64,000 bases of DNA, taken from NCBI GenBank assembly GCA_002304445.1, contig NEVA01000001.1:186001-250000 (forward strand). The letters are read 5' to 3'. The translations under genes were made by a program, and so were the position numbers. Of the stretch, positions 33,957 to 41,220 are shown one piece after another; within the stretch, counting starts at the first letter, position 1; every line of letters begins with the position of its first letter. Source of the stretch: Opitutia bacterium Tous-C4FEB (GTDB taxonomy: Bacteria; Verrucomicrobiota; Verrucomicrobiia; Opitutales; Opitutaceae). The notes beneath the pieces were generated by a model. It was not told the origin of the DNA and did not search any database. It worked only from the letters and a program-made list of their open reading frames with translations.

Positions 33957-35051
33957 ATGTATATCCACGAACGAAAGGACTGGCCGGACTTCACATGGGA
34001 CCATGCCGCCATCACTCCGCAGTTGTGTGACGTGAGGCATACACAGGGGCGCTTGCTCGGAAAGATGGAAGGTTTGGGCTTCCATCTGCGCGAGGAGGCG
34101 ACCTTGGCCACGCTCACGCAGGACGTGATCAAGACGAGCGAGATTGAAGGGCAGACGCTGGATACCCAGCAGGTCCGTTCCTCGATCGCGAGGCGCATGG
34201 GCATCGAGATCGCGGCCCTTCCGCAGATGGATCGCAGCGCCGATGGTATCGTGGAAGTGATGCTGGACGCCACGCGCCATTATCAGAAGCCGCTCGATCA
34301 GGATCGGCTGTTCGGCTGGCATGCGGCACTTTTCCCGACCGGACGCAGTGGCCTGCGGAAAATTACCGTGGGTGGCTGGCGCACCGATGCATCAGGGCCG
34401 ATGCAGGTTGTTTCCGGTGCCCTCGGGCGGGAAAAGATCCATTACGAGGCCCCGCCTCATGACAGGCTCAATGCAGAAATGACCCGGTTTTTGGCGTGGC
34501 TGAACGCCGGCCCTGCAACCGATCCGGTCCTGACCTCCGCGCTCGCACATTTCTGGTTCCTGACGATCCATCCATTTGACGACGGCAACGGGCGCATCGC
34601 CCGCGCCATCGCCGATATGATCCTCGCGCGCTCTGAAAACAGCGCACAGCGCTTCTACAGCATGTCCGCGCAAATCCAGCGTGAACGAAATGCCTATTAC
34701 GACATTCTCGAGGCCAGTCAGCGTGGCGCCCTGAATATCACCGCGTGGCTTGAATGGTATTTTGCCTGCCTCAGGCATGCGATAAACTCATCCCATGAAA
34801 TTCTCGACGCCGTTTTGACGAAGGCGAATTTCTGGAAACGCCACGAGGGAGAGCCGTTCAGCAACCGACAGCGCAATCTCATCAACCGGCTTTTGGACGG
34901 TTTCGATGGCAAGCTGACCTCCTCAAAATGGGCGAATATCGCCAAATGCTCCCCGGATACAGCGCTGCGCGACATCACCGACCTGATGAACCGGAACATT
35001 CTGACCAAGGATGACGCTGGCGGACGCAGCACCGGCTATCACCTGAAATAA
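33957..35051 (+). CDS. Fic-domain AMPylase-like protein with N-terminal inhibitory motif and C-terminal HTH
   Basis: This 364-residue protein has an N-terminal domain of the DUF4172 type (MYIHERKDWPDFTWD). The inhibitory motif TSEIEG is at residues 60-65, fitting (S/T)xxxE(G/N), and the intact Fic active-site motif HPFDDGNGR at 205-213. The C-terminal 80 residues (SKWANIAKCSPDTALRDITDLMNRNIL) look like a winged helix-turn-helix. Fic proteins transfer AMP or other nucleotide groups to protein targets. The Glu64 motif implies self-inhibition. GC content and codon choice are lower than in neighbouring genes, and the gene stands alone beside a tRNA, so recent transfer is plausible. Target unknown. 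Confidence 0.92.
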   Translation: MYIHERKDWPDFTWDHAAITPQLCDVRHTQGRLLGKMEGLGFHLREEATLATLTQDVIKTSEIEGQTLDTQQVRSSIARRMGIEIAALPQMDRSADGIVEVMLDATRHYQKPLDQDRLFGWHAALFPTGRSGLRKITVGGWRTDASGPMQVVSGALGREKIHYEAPPHDRLNAEMTRFLAWLNAGPATDPVLTSALAHFWFLTIHPFDDGNGRIARAIADMILARSENSAQRFYSMSAQIQRERNAYYDILEASQRGALNITAWLEWYFACLRHAINSSHEILDAVLTKANFWKRHEGEPFSNRQRNLINRLLDGFDGKLTSSKWANIAKCSPDTALRDITDLMNRNILTKDDAGGRSTGYHLK

Positions 35052-35247
35052 AACGGCAGCCTGCCCGTTGACCATCGCGCTACTCCACAGGGATGCTCCT
35101 CGCCTGGTTGCCGGCAAAGCTATGGCTCGCCGACTTGGAGAACTCCAGAAGCTTGCCTTTAATTTCTTGCCCGGGAGTTCGCATTACCCAACCACTCGCC
35201 TGCTTTGGCAGGAGCGCAGCTGGCGGATTTGAGGTTCGTCAAAAAAA

Positions 35248-35337
35248 TGGCGGAGAGGGAGGGATTCGAACCCCCGGTTCCCTTTCGGAAACACGCGCTT
35301 TCCAAGCGCGCGCATTCGACCACTCTGCCACCTCTCC
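35248..35337 (-). tRNA. tRNA-Ser (GGA)
   Basis: On the minus strand the sequence starts GGAGAGGTGGCAGAGTGGTC, has the anticodon stem-loop CGCGCTTGGAAAGCGCG with anticodon GGA, a long variable arm (TTTCCGAAAGGGAA), and a T-arm with GGTTCGAATCC. It ends CCTCTCCGCCA. The 7-base acceptor stem pairs fully and CCA is encoded. The long variable arm is typical of serine tRNA. Length is 90 bases including CCA. Confidence 0.97.
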
Positions 35338-35413
35338 GGTGTTCGTTTGAACCGTCAAAAACAGTTCCTCCGATGGACGAAACGCCAAAAGAAAGGCTCC
35401 GCTCACAACCCCG

Positions 35414-36271
35414 TCAACGAGGAACTTGGCTGGGGCGATCCGGGGCCAGTCTCTTTCTCCACGCATCGGGGCTCGCCCGCTCAGCCGTCCGAAAAGCACG
35501 ATAGAAGCTCGAAACATCCTCAAAGCCACACTCGTAACAAATCGAGGTCACCGATCGCCCCGTCTCCCGCAACAATCTCCGCGCGTGCGCCAACCGATGC
35601 GCCCGCACCGTATTGAACCAGGTATCCCCCGCAATCTCGCGAAACAACGTCGTGAATCGCCGTCGGCTCAACCCCAACCTCGCGGCTGCCCCGTCAATCT
35701 GACGCTCCTCAAAAAACGTCCTCTCCAGTTCCCGCACATAGGCGGCCACCCGCGTCCGCGCCAAACCGGCGACCGCCGGCGCCTCAGCCTTCCGCCCGCT
35801 TGCACCGCGCAGCACCAAACCCAACAACTGCCACGCGAGTCCCAAAAGCAGCGCCTCCCCGCCCGCCCGCCGCAGGGTCTGCTCATGCAACATCTGCCGA
35901 AATATCCCTCGGACGTCCGCCGCCCATGTCACATGGGAATACACCCGCGCGCCACCCGGTTCGCGCAGACTGGCGGGCAACACTGCCAGCACCTGCGCCT
36001 GCACGCACACGGCATATAAAGAAAGCGGTCGCGCGTCTTCGATGCGATGCCGGCATCCCGCCGGTACCCAAGCCACCACCCCGGGCTCCAGCGCTTCCCT
36101 CCGCCCTCCCCGCACCAAGGCGCCTTCGCCCGCCAACACCAACAGCACCTTCAAGAAATCATGCGCCGTGTCCTCCATCCGAAACGATCCATCATGCCGA
36201 CTTTCCAAGACAAACACCCCCGCCGCACCAAACCTCACTGCAATGGGTTTACGGGCGAGCGGTTCAAACAT
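35414..36271 (-). CDS. AraC-family transcriptional regulator
   Basis: This is a 285-residue regulator. The N-terminal half is a cupin-like ligand domain (FVLESRHDGSFRMEDTAHDFLKVLLVLAG...; VAWVPAGCRHRIED). The C-terminal 110 residues hold the AraC double helix-turn-helix: DGAAARLGLSRRRFTTLFREIAGDTWFNTVRAHRLAHARRLL and SVTSICYECGFEDVSSFYRAFR. It is divergent from the Rieske oxygenase gene with 99 bases between the starts, so it probably controls that gene. The ATG at 36271 (MFEPLARKP) is chosen; the much longer upstream frame lies antisense over the oxygenase. The ligand is not known. Confidence 0.9.
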   Translation of the reverse strand: MFEPLARKPIAVRFGAAGVFVLESRHDGSFRMEDTAHDFLKVLLVLAGEGALVRGGRREALEPGVVAWVPAGCRHRIEDARPLSLYAVCVQAQVLAVLPASLREPGGARVYSHVTWAADVRGIFRQMLHEQTLRRAGGEALLLGLAWQLLGLVLRGASGRKAEAPAVAGLARTRVAAYVRELERTFFEERQIDGAAARLGLSRRRFTTLFREIAGDTWFNTVRAHRLAHARRLLRETGRSVTSICYECGFEDVSSFYRAFRTAERASPDAWRKRLAPDRPSQVPR

Positions 36272-36370
36272 GATCACACTTTTTGCGCTCGATTGCCCGA
36301 TCTGCCAAGCGCGATTGCCCACGCCGCCACGACTTTCCCCGCCCCGGCCGCTATCTTCGGACCTCGGCCC

Positions 36371-37435
36371 ATGCTTTACGACGAAGACCACGTCCTCCGC
36401 TCGCTCCGCTCTACTTGGCAGCCCGTGGCCAACGCCGCCAGCCTCGCTCCGGGTGCCGTTACCGGCGTCACACTCCTCGAGACCGAGCTCGTTCTCACCC
36501 GCTTCGCCGACGGTCGCCTGCTCGCCGCCGATGTCGCTTGTCCCCATAAAGGAGCCCGTCTCTCGGCCGGCTGCGTCCGCGACGGTGAACTCATGTGCCC
36601 CTACCACGGCTGGCGCTTCGACCGCAACGGTGCATGCCAGTCCATTCCGTCCCTCGTCGAGCCCAACGCCGCCAAGCAGGCGCTCGCCCACCTCCGCACC
36701 TACGCCGTGCAGGAGCGCTACGGCTTCATTTGGGTGCAGCTCGATCCGACTCCCGCCGCCACCGGCATCGTCCCCTCGTTGCCCGAAGTGCCAGAGTTTG
36801 AGGACTCGCGCTGGACCTACGTTGTGGGCCCCTCCATGGCTTTCGAAACCGGTTGGCGCCGCGAGGTCGAAAACTACCTCGACATGACCCACTTTGCCTT
36901 CGCCCACGCCACCACGCTGGGCAAAGCCGCCGACCACCGCCTCCCGCCCATGGACATCAAAGAAATGCCCGACGGCGGCTTTCAGATGGACGCCCCTTTT
37001 CCCGCCCTCACGTCTCCCGCCGAGCCCCCCGGAAAACTTCAAAGCGCCCACCACCGTAGCCAGCGCGGCTACCTCCCCAACTTTACGACCATCCGCCAAA
37101 CCTTCACGGATGGCGACGAGCGCGTTCTCCTCCACGTCCCCTCACCCCGCACGCGCACGAGTTGCAACGTCTTCTGGTCGCTCGCTATTTCTCCCGGCTT
37201 CGACGGTCCGCCACCGGCCATCCAAATCGAATTCGCCGTCCGCGTCCTCGATGAAGACCGCCTCATGTGCGAAAATCAAATTCCCGCCGAGGTTCCCATC
37301 AACCCCGGCCGCGGAGGTTGGGGCGTGCTGGTGATGCCCGGCGACCGGCTCGCCAACACCTTTCAGAAACAACTCCGCCGCTGGCTCACCGCGCACCCCG
37401 CGTCCGCCGCCAACCCGGCTGAAATATCAGCATAA
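36371..37435 (+). CDS. Rieske non-heme iron oxygenase, alpha subunit-like
   Basis: This 354-residue protein has a Rieske [2Fe-2S] site with Cys57/His59 (CPHKGARL) and Cys76/His79 (CPYHGWRF). The mononuclear iron motif is NYLDMTHFAFAH, with Asn168, Asp171, His174 and His179. It should hydroxylate or demethylate an aromatic or other ring substrate using electrons from a reductase. No reductase or ferredoxin gene is adjacent. The ATG at 36371 follows 99 bases of shared promoter with the divergent AraC regulator. Substrate unknown. Confidence 0.9.
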   Translation: MLYDEDHVLRSLRSTWQPVANAASLAPGAVTGVTLLETELVLTRFADGRLLAADVACPHKGARLSAGCVRDGELMCPYHGWRFDRNGACQSIPSLVEPNAAKQALAHLRTYAVQERYGFIWVQLDPTPAATGIVPSLPEVPEFEDSRWTYVVGPSMAFETGWRREVENYLDMTHFAFAHATTLGKAADHRLPPMDIKEMPDGGFQMDAPFPALTSPAEPPGKLQSAHHRSQRGYLPNFTTIRQTFTDGDERVLLHVPSPRTRTSCNVFWSLAISPGFDGPPPAIQIEFAVRVLDEDRLMCENQIPAEVPINPGRGGWGVLVMPGDRLANTFQKQLRRWLTAHPASAANPAEISA

Positions 37436-37519
37436 TCCCGCTCGCCACACCCCGCGTCTGCGCAAACTACTCGTCGTTCTCGTTTCCAACTCCCAACCAC
37501 TTCAACCCCTCCACTTCTT

Positions 37520-38530
37520 ATGGCCAAACCACGCATCCTCACCACCACCGTCGGCTCCTATCCTGTTCCTGACTGGCTCGCCGCACTCCCCTCCGAGCAA
37601 GCCGTCATCGACGCCACCCGTGTCGTATTCGACATCCAGGCCCAAGCCGGCATCGACCTCCCCACCGACGGCGAACTTTACCGTTTCGACGTCAACCACC
37701 CCGACACGAACGGCATGATCGAATATTTTATCCGTCCCATGTCCGGCATCGACGGCCAAGTCGGCCGCTCCATCACCGAGGAATTCTCCCGCCATCACCC
37801 GATGGGCTTCCGCCGCAAGCCCGCCGGTGTGGTCACCGGCCCCCTCGGCGAAGGCTCGCTCAATCTCCTCGCCGATTGCCAACGCGCCGCGTCCGTCGCC
37901 GGCGGTGATTTCAAGTTCACCGTCACGAGCCCCTACATGCTCGCGCGCACGCTCCTCGACCATCACTACGGCAGCTTCGACAAGCTCACCATGGCCCTCG
38001 GCGAAGTCCTCGCCGCCCAGATGCCCGGCCTCCCTGCCAGCTGCGTGCAGGTCGACGAAGCCAACATCCCCGGCAACCCGAAGGACGGTCCCCTCGCCGC
38101 CGCCTCGATGAATCTCGTCCTCGACCGCATCGACAAAAAGACCGAGCGCGCCGTCCATTTCTGCTTCGGTAACTACGGCGGCCAGACCATCCAAAAGGGC
38201 AACTGGAAGGCCCTGCTCGACTTCCTCAACGCCCTCCACACCGACCACCTCGTCCTCGAACTCGCCCACCGCCCCGCCAGCGACCTCGATGCGCTCAAGC
38301 ACATCGACAAGAAAATCGCCCTCGGCGTCGGCGTGATCGACATCAAGGTCAACCACATCGAGACCGCCGACGAAGTCGCCGCGCGCATCGAAGCCGTGGA
38401 GAAAAAAGTCGGCCCCGGTCGCGTGAAGTGGGTCCATCCCGATTGCGGTTTCTGGATGCTCAAGCGCTCCATCGCCGACCGCAAAATGGAAGCCCTCGTC
38501 CGCGGCCGCGACAAATACCTCGGCCTCTAA
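37520..38530 (+). CDS. MetE C-terminal-like methyltransferase (cobalamin-independent methionine synthase family)
   Basis: This 336-residue protein corresponds only to the catalytic C-terminal half of MetE. It begins with RILTTTVGSYPVPDWL and has GIDLPTDGELYRFD. The likely zinc ligands are His and Cys in AVHFCFGNYGG, a Glu in LVLELAHRP, and Cys in VHPDCGFWML. Such short proteins are called MetE-like or epoxyalkane:CoM-transferase-like, and many have no proven role; some transfer methyl from non-folate donors. It is followed by a clear terminator and stands alone. Confidence 0.85.
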   Translation: MAKPRILTTTVGSYPVPDWLAALPSEQAVIDATRVVFDIQAQAGIDLPTDGELYRFDVNHPDTNGMIEYFIRPMSGIDGQVGRSITEEFSRHHPMGFRRKPAGVVTGPLGEGSLNLLADCQRAASVAGGDFKFTVTSPYMLARTLLDHHYGSFDKLTMALGEVLAAQMPGLPASCVQVDEANIPGNPKDGPLAAASMNLVLDRIDKKTERAVHFCFGNYGGQTIQKGNWKALLDFLNALHTDHLVLELAHRPASDLDALKHIDKKIALGVGVIDIKVNHIETADEVAARIEAVEKKVGPGRVKWVHPDCGFWMLKRSIADRKMEALVRGRDKYLGL

Positions 38531-38550
38531 ACGCCTCCGGAGATCCCGTC

Positions 38551-38580
38551 AAAAAAGCCGCACCTCACCGTGCGGCTTTT
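38551..38580 (+). terminator. Rho-independent terminator after the MetE-like gene
   Basis: The stem is AAAAGCCGCAC / GTGCGGCTTTT with a 6-base loop (CTCACC), ending in a T run. It begins about 20 bases after the stop at 38530 and reads on the plus strand; the A/T run on both sides makes it potentially bidirectional. Confidence 0.85.
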
Positions 38581-38644
38581 CATTTCCGTCACTCCGCTAC
38601 GAGGCATCCACTACGGAGTTTTTCGGAGCCGGACCCAACCCCGC

Positions 38645-39025
38645 TCACAACTTCGCCCGCACTTTCAAGCCGGGCACCATTTTAAAGTGTAGATCCGTGG
38701 TTATCACGGTCGCTCCCGCGCCCCGCGCACCCACCGCTATGGCGATGTCCGTAAGCGGCAAAACCTCACCGCGCCTATCCAGCTCCCAAGCCAATTCGGC
38801 CACTTCGCTCCAAAACGCCGGCCCCATCGAAATCTCGATCATCGCCGCAAACAACTGCTCCATCCGCTCGCGCGCTTCCACTGAGACCACCCCGCGCAGC
38901 ACCTCAGCCCGCACCACCCCGCAGGTGATCAGTTCACCCCGCTCAAGATGATCGCCCAACTCGGCAAACAAATCGACCCGATCTCGCAGCCAGCGGATGT
39001 AAACGCACGAATCGACGAAAATCAT
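38645..39025 (-). CDS. vapC: VapC-type PIN-domain ribonuclease toxin
   Basis: This 126-residue PIN-domain protein has the acidic residues of the metal site in MIFVDSCVYIRWL (Asp5), VVRAEVLRG (Glu), and LPLTDIAIAVGARGAGATVITTDLHF (two Asp). VapC toxins cleave RNA, often a tRNA or rRNA loop. The ATG overlaps the antitoxin stop by 4 bases (ATGA), the classical toxin-antitoxin arrangement. Length is normal and all acidic positions are intact, so it is probably active. Confidence 0.92.
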   Translation of the reverse strand: MIFVDSCVYIRWLRDRVDLFAELGDHLERGELITCGVVRAEVLRGVVSVEARERMEQLFAAMIEISMGPAFWSEVAELAWELDRRGEVLPLTDIAIAVGARGAGATVITTDLHFKMVPGLKVRAKL

Positions 39026-39255
39026 GGTCGGTGTGGCTTTTCACGCTGCCGAAGGGCCAACACGTCGTAATCGGGATCAACGACCTGCCCTTCACCGAGA
39101 CCATCGAAAAACGGGCGACTTAGCAGCGACTTCACCCTCGCCGTTCGTTCCGCCTGCGTCAGCGCAAAGTCGATGGCTTCCTTCCTCGTAGTTAACCCGG
39201 TGAGCTTCATCACTCGCTCCAATTTCGCTTCATCGAGATCGATCGTCGTTTTCAT
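39022..39255 (-). CDS. vapB: VapB-type antitoxin
   Basis: This 77-residue protein has the ribbon-helix-helix-like start MKTTIDLDEAKLERVMKLTGLTTRKEAIDFAL typical of the VapB antitoxin group that binds DNA as a dimer. The C-terminal part (FFDGLGEGQVVDPDYDVLALRQRE) would wrap the toxin active site. It is translated together with vapC (4-base overlap). Direct repeats just upstream are a likely operator for autoregulation. Confidence 0.9.
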   Translation of the reverse strand: MKTTIDLDEAKLERVMKLTGLTTRKEAIDFALTQAERTARVKSLLSRPFFDGLGEGQVVDPDYDVLALRQREKPHRP

Positions 39256-39280
39256 ACGACCACCGATATGGGTCCCTCAC

Positions 39281-39301
39281 CCGTATCACAAGCCGTATCA
39301 C
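39281..39301 (-). promoter_or_regulatory. Direct repeat GTGATACGG x2 upstream of vapBC
   Basis: Two identical 9-base words (CCGTATCAC on the plus strand) occur at 39281-39289 and 39293-39301, a 12-base period, 26 to 46 bases before the vapB ATG. Ribbon-helix-helix antitoxins usually bind tandem repeats of this spacing, so this is a good candidate operator (inference). Confidence 0.5.
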
Positions 39302-39318
39302 TAAACTTCCAGTCGCGC

Positions 39319-40560
39319 TCAGCCCACCCGATTCCCAGCCGCCACCACCAGATCTACCGGGTTGCCGCCGATCTCATGCGCCAGCAAGCGCTCATCGCGA
39401 TGCCGCAGCAAAATCAGATCGGCGCGTTGCCCGACCTCGATCGTACCGCGGTCGTTGAACCCCAGTGCCGCCGCCGCGTTCACCGTGGTCGCCGCGATCG
39501 CCTCCGCCACCGTCAGCCCGCTGTATCTGACCGCCAGCGCGATCACGAACGGCATCGCATGAGTCGGCGCCGTCGCCACGCCGTAGTCGCTGGCGAGGGC
39601 CACCAATCCGCCGCTGTCGGCAAAAGCGCCCGCCCGCGCGTAACGTCCACGCCCGTGAAAACTCGCCGCCGGCGCAAACACCCCAAACGTCTCGCTCGCA
39701 GCCAAGGCCACCAAGTCCGCCTTCGACGCGTTTTCCAAGTGATCCACGCTGCGCAGGTGCAGCCGCAGCGCCTCGGTGATCATGCCCGTCGGCGCCGCCG
39801 ACTCCGCACTCACCCGCAGCGGCAGCCCGTGTTTGCCCGCCCGCTCAAACAGCCGCACGCACGCCTCCACCGGCCACGCATCCGCCGCGCACACCGCCTC
39901 GACCGCGATGCCCGGAAACTCATGCCACACCGCCGGCAACAGCTCCCGCACCACCATCCGCGTAAACGCCGCCACCTCCCCGTCCACCGTCTGCCCGAGC
40001 AGCGCCGTCGGCACCACCGTCCCGGGAAATTCCTGCGCCGCCCGTGCGATCGCGTGCAACATCTTCGTCTCGCCTTCGATGGTCAGTCCATAGCCGCTCT
40101 TCACCTCCATCGTCGTGGTGCCGCCGCGGAGCATCGCATCCAATCTCGTCCGCAACCCGGCCGCGAGCTGCTTCCGCGTCGCCTCCTTCACCGCACGCAC
40201 GGTCGCCTGAATTCCACCGCCTTTCTTTAGAATTTCCGCCGACGGCACTCCGCCGAGTTCCTGTTCCCACTCCACGAGCCGATCACCCGCCCAGCACGCA
40301 TGCGTGTGGCAATCGACGAAGCCCGGCATCAGCACCCGCCCGTCCGCCTCGATCACTTCCGCTCCCTCCGGCACCGCCAACTCGGCGCCCACCGCCGCGA
40401 TTTTCCCATCCGCCACGAGCACATCGCCACGCGCGATCACGCCGAGCTCCTTCAACGCCGCTCCGCGCCGCGCTTTTCGGCCGCCGATCAACGTCGTCGC
40501 CCCACCCGGCTCGGGCAGCGCAAGGGACAAAACACGGGCGTGACGGATCATGAGGCTCAT
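39319..40560 (-). CDS. hutI: Imidazolonepropionase-like amidohydrolase
   Basis: This is a 413-residue amidohydrolase of the HutI family, which opens the imidazolone ring in histidine breakdown. Visible are PGFVDCHTHACWAGDR (metal His85 and His87), GGTTTMEVKSGYG, SVDHLENAS, LASDYGVATAPTHAMPF (metal Asp) and the C-terminal AAALGFNDRGTIEVGQRADLILL. The position where HutI proteins normally have a zinc His (xHADE/xHADQ) reads RVSAES, with Ser251. The other hut genes are not near. It may therefore be a divergent relative with another substrate. The ATG at 40560 is chosen; an internal ATG at 40551 is also possible. Confidence 0.82.
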   Translation of the reverse strand: MSLMIRHARVLSLALPEPGGATTLIGGRKARRGAALKELGVIARGDVLVADGKIAAVGAELAVPEGAEVIEADGRVLMPGFVDCHTHACWAGDRLVEWEQELGGVPSAEILKKGGGIQATVRAVKEATRKQLAAGLRTRLDAMLRGGTTTMEVKSGYGLTIEGETKMLHAIARAAQEFPGTVVPTALLGQTVDGEVAAFTRMVVRELLPAVWHEFPGIAVEAVCAADAWPVEACVRLFERAGKHGLPLRVSAESAAPTGMITEALRLHLRSVDHLENASKADLVALAASETFGVFAPAASFHGRGRYARAGAFADSGGLVALASDYGVATAPTHAMPFVIALAVRYSGLTVAEAIAATTVNAAAALGFNDRGTIEVGQRADLILLRHRDERLLAHEIGGNPVDLVVAAGNRVG

Positions 40561-40654
40561 GCGGTGACGCTTCACCGTCTTCACGACCCGCGCAAGCCAC
40601 ACGCCGCAGTTGCCAATTCCGCCCATTCATCACCTATTCCCCCCTCCCTCCCGC

Positions 40655-41110
40655 ATGTCCGCCGATCTCTCCGAACTCTACCAACAGGTCATCCTCGACC
40701 ACAACCGCCGCCCCCGCAACCGCGGCAAGCTGCCCACCGCCAACCGCGTCGCCCACGGCAACAACCCGTCCTGCGGCGACGAATGCAGCGTCTATCTCCA
40801 GCTCGACGGCGACCGCATCACCAACCTTTCCTTCGACGGCTCCGGCTGTGCCATTTCCCAAGCCAGCGCCTCGCTCATGACCACCCAGCTCAAAGGCAAA
40901 ACCGCCGCCGAAACCCAAAAACTCTACGACGAGTTTCACCACATCGTCACCACCGGCGAGGCCCCCGAAGACATCAGCGACCTCGCCGCTTTCGCCGGCG
41001 TGCACACGTTCCCCGCCCGCATCAAATGCGCCACCCTCGGCTGGCACGCCGCACTCAACGCCCTCAAAGGCGACCCGCTCCCCGCCACCACCGAGACGCA
41101 CAAAGACTGA
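40655..41110 (+). CDS. sufU: SufU-type iron-sulfur cluster assembly protein
   Basis: This 151-residue NifU/IscU-like protein has the conserved metal residues Cys40 and Asp42 (NPSCGDEC), Cys65 (GSGCAISQAS) and Cys125 (RIKCATLGW). The start LSELYQQVILDHNRRPRNRG is typical of SufU, which accepts sulfur from SufS via its zinc site. It lies 110 bases before sufS on the same strand. The sufBCD scaffold genes are not in the window. Confidence 0.92.
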   Translation: MSADLSELYQQVILDHNRRPRNRGKLPTANRVAHGNNPSCGDECSVYLQLDGDRITNLSFDGSGCAISQASASLMTTQLKGKTAAETQKLYDEFHHIVTTGEAPEDISDLAAFAGVHTFPARIKCATLGWHAALNALKGDPLPATTETHKD

Positions 41111-41133
41111 TCTGCCATCCGTCATCTTTCTCT

Positions 41134-41198
41134 TTTCTCTTAATCTTTCTCTTTCGTCAGGAAGTCACCGCCACAAACCGGAGAACGATTAAGAGAAA
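41134..41198. repeat. 12-base inverted repeat in the sufU-sufS gap
   Basis: TTTCTCTTAATC (41134-41145) and its exact inverse GATTAAGAGAAA (41187-41198) are separated by 41 bases. The left side lies in a pyrimidine-rich track with TCTTTCTCTT words repeated. The right arm ends 22 bases before the sufS ATG and includes AGAGAAAG, so folding could influence sufS translation (inference). Confidence 0.6.
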
Positions 41199-41220
41199 GA
41201 ATTAGATCAACCAGCCCACC

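Noticed and set aside
33957-35337. Genomic island integrated at the tRNA-Ser with fic as cargo
   Set aside because: Composition suggests transfer of fic, but no duplicated tRNA 3' end, integrase or other mobility gene is visible on either side.
35093-35350. Small plus-strand frame across the tRNA with the peptide GEGGIRTPGSLSETRAFQARAFDHSATSP
   Set aside because: This is the well-known artefact of translating a serine tRNA on its opposite strand.
37436-37519. SAM or cobalamin riboswitch before the MetE-like gene
   Set aside because: The gap is only 84 bases and shows no matching conserved stems or motifs.
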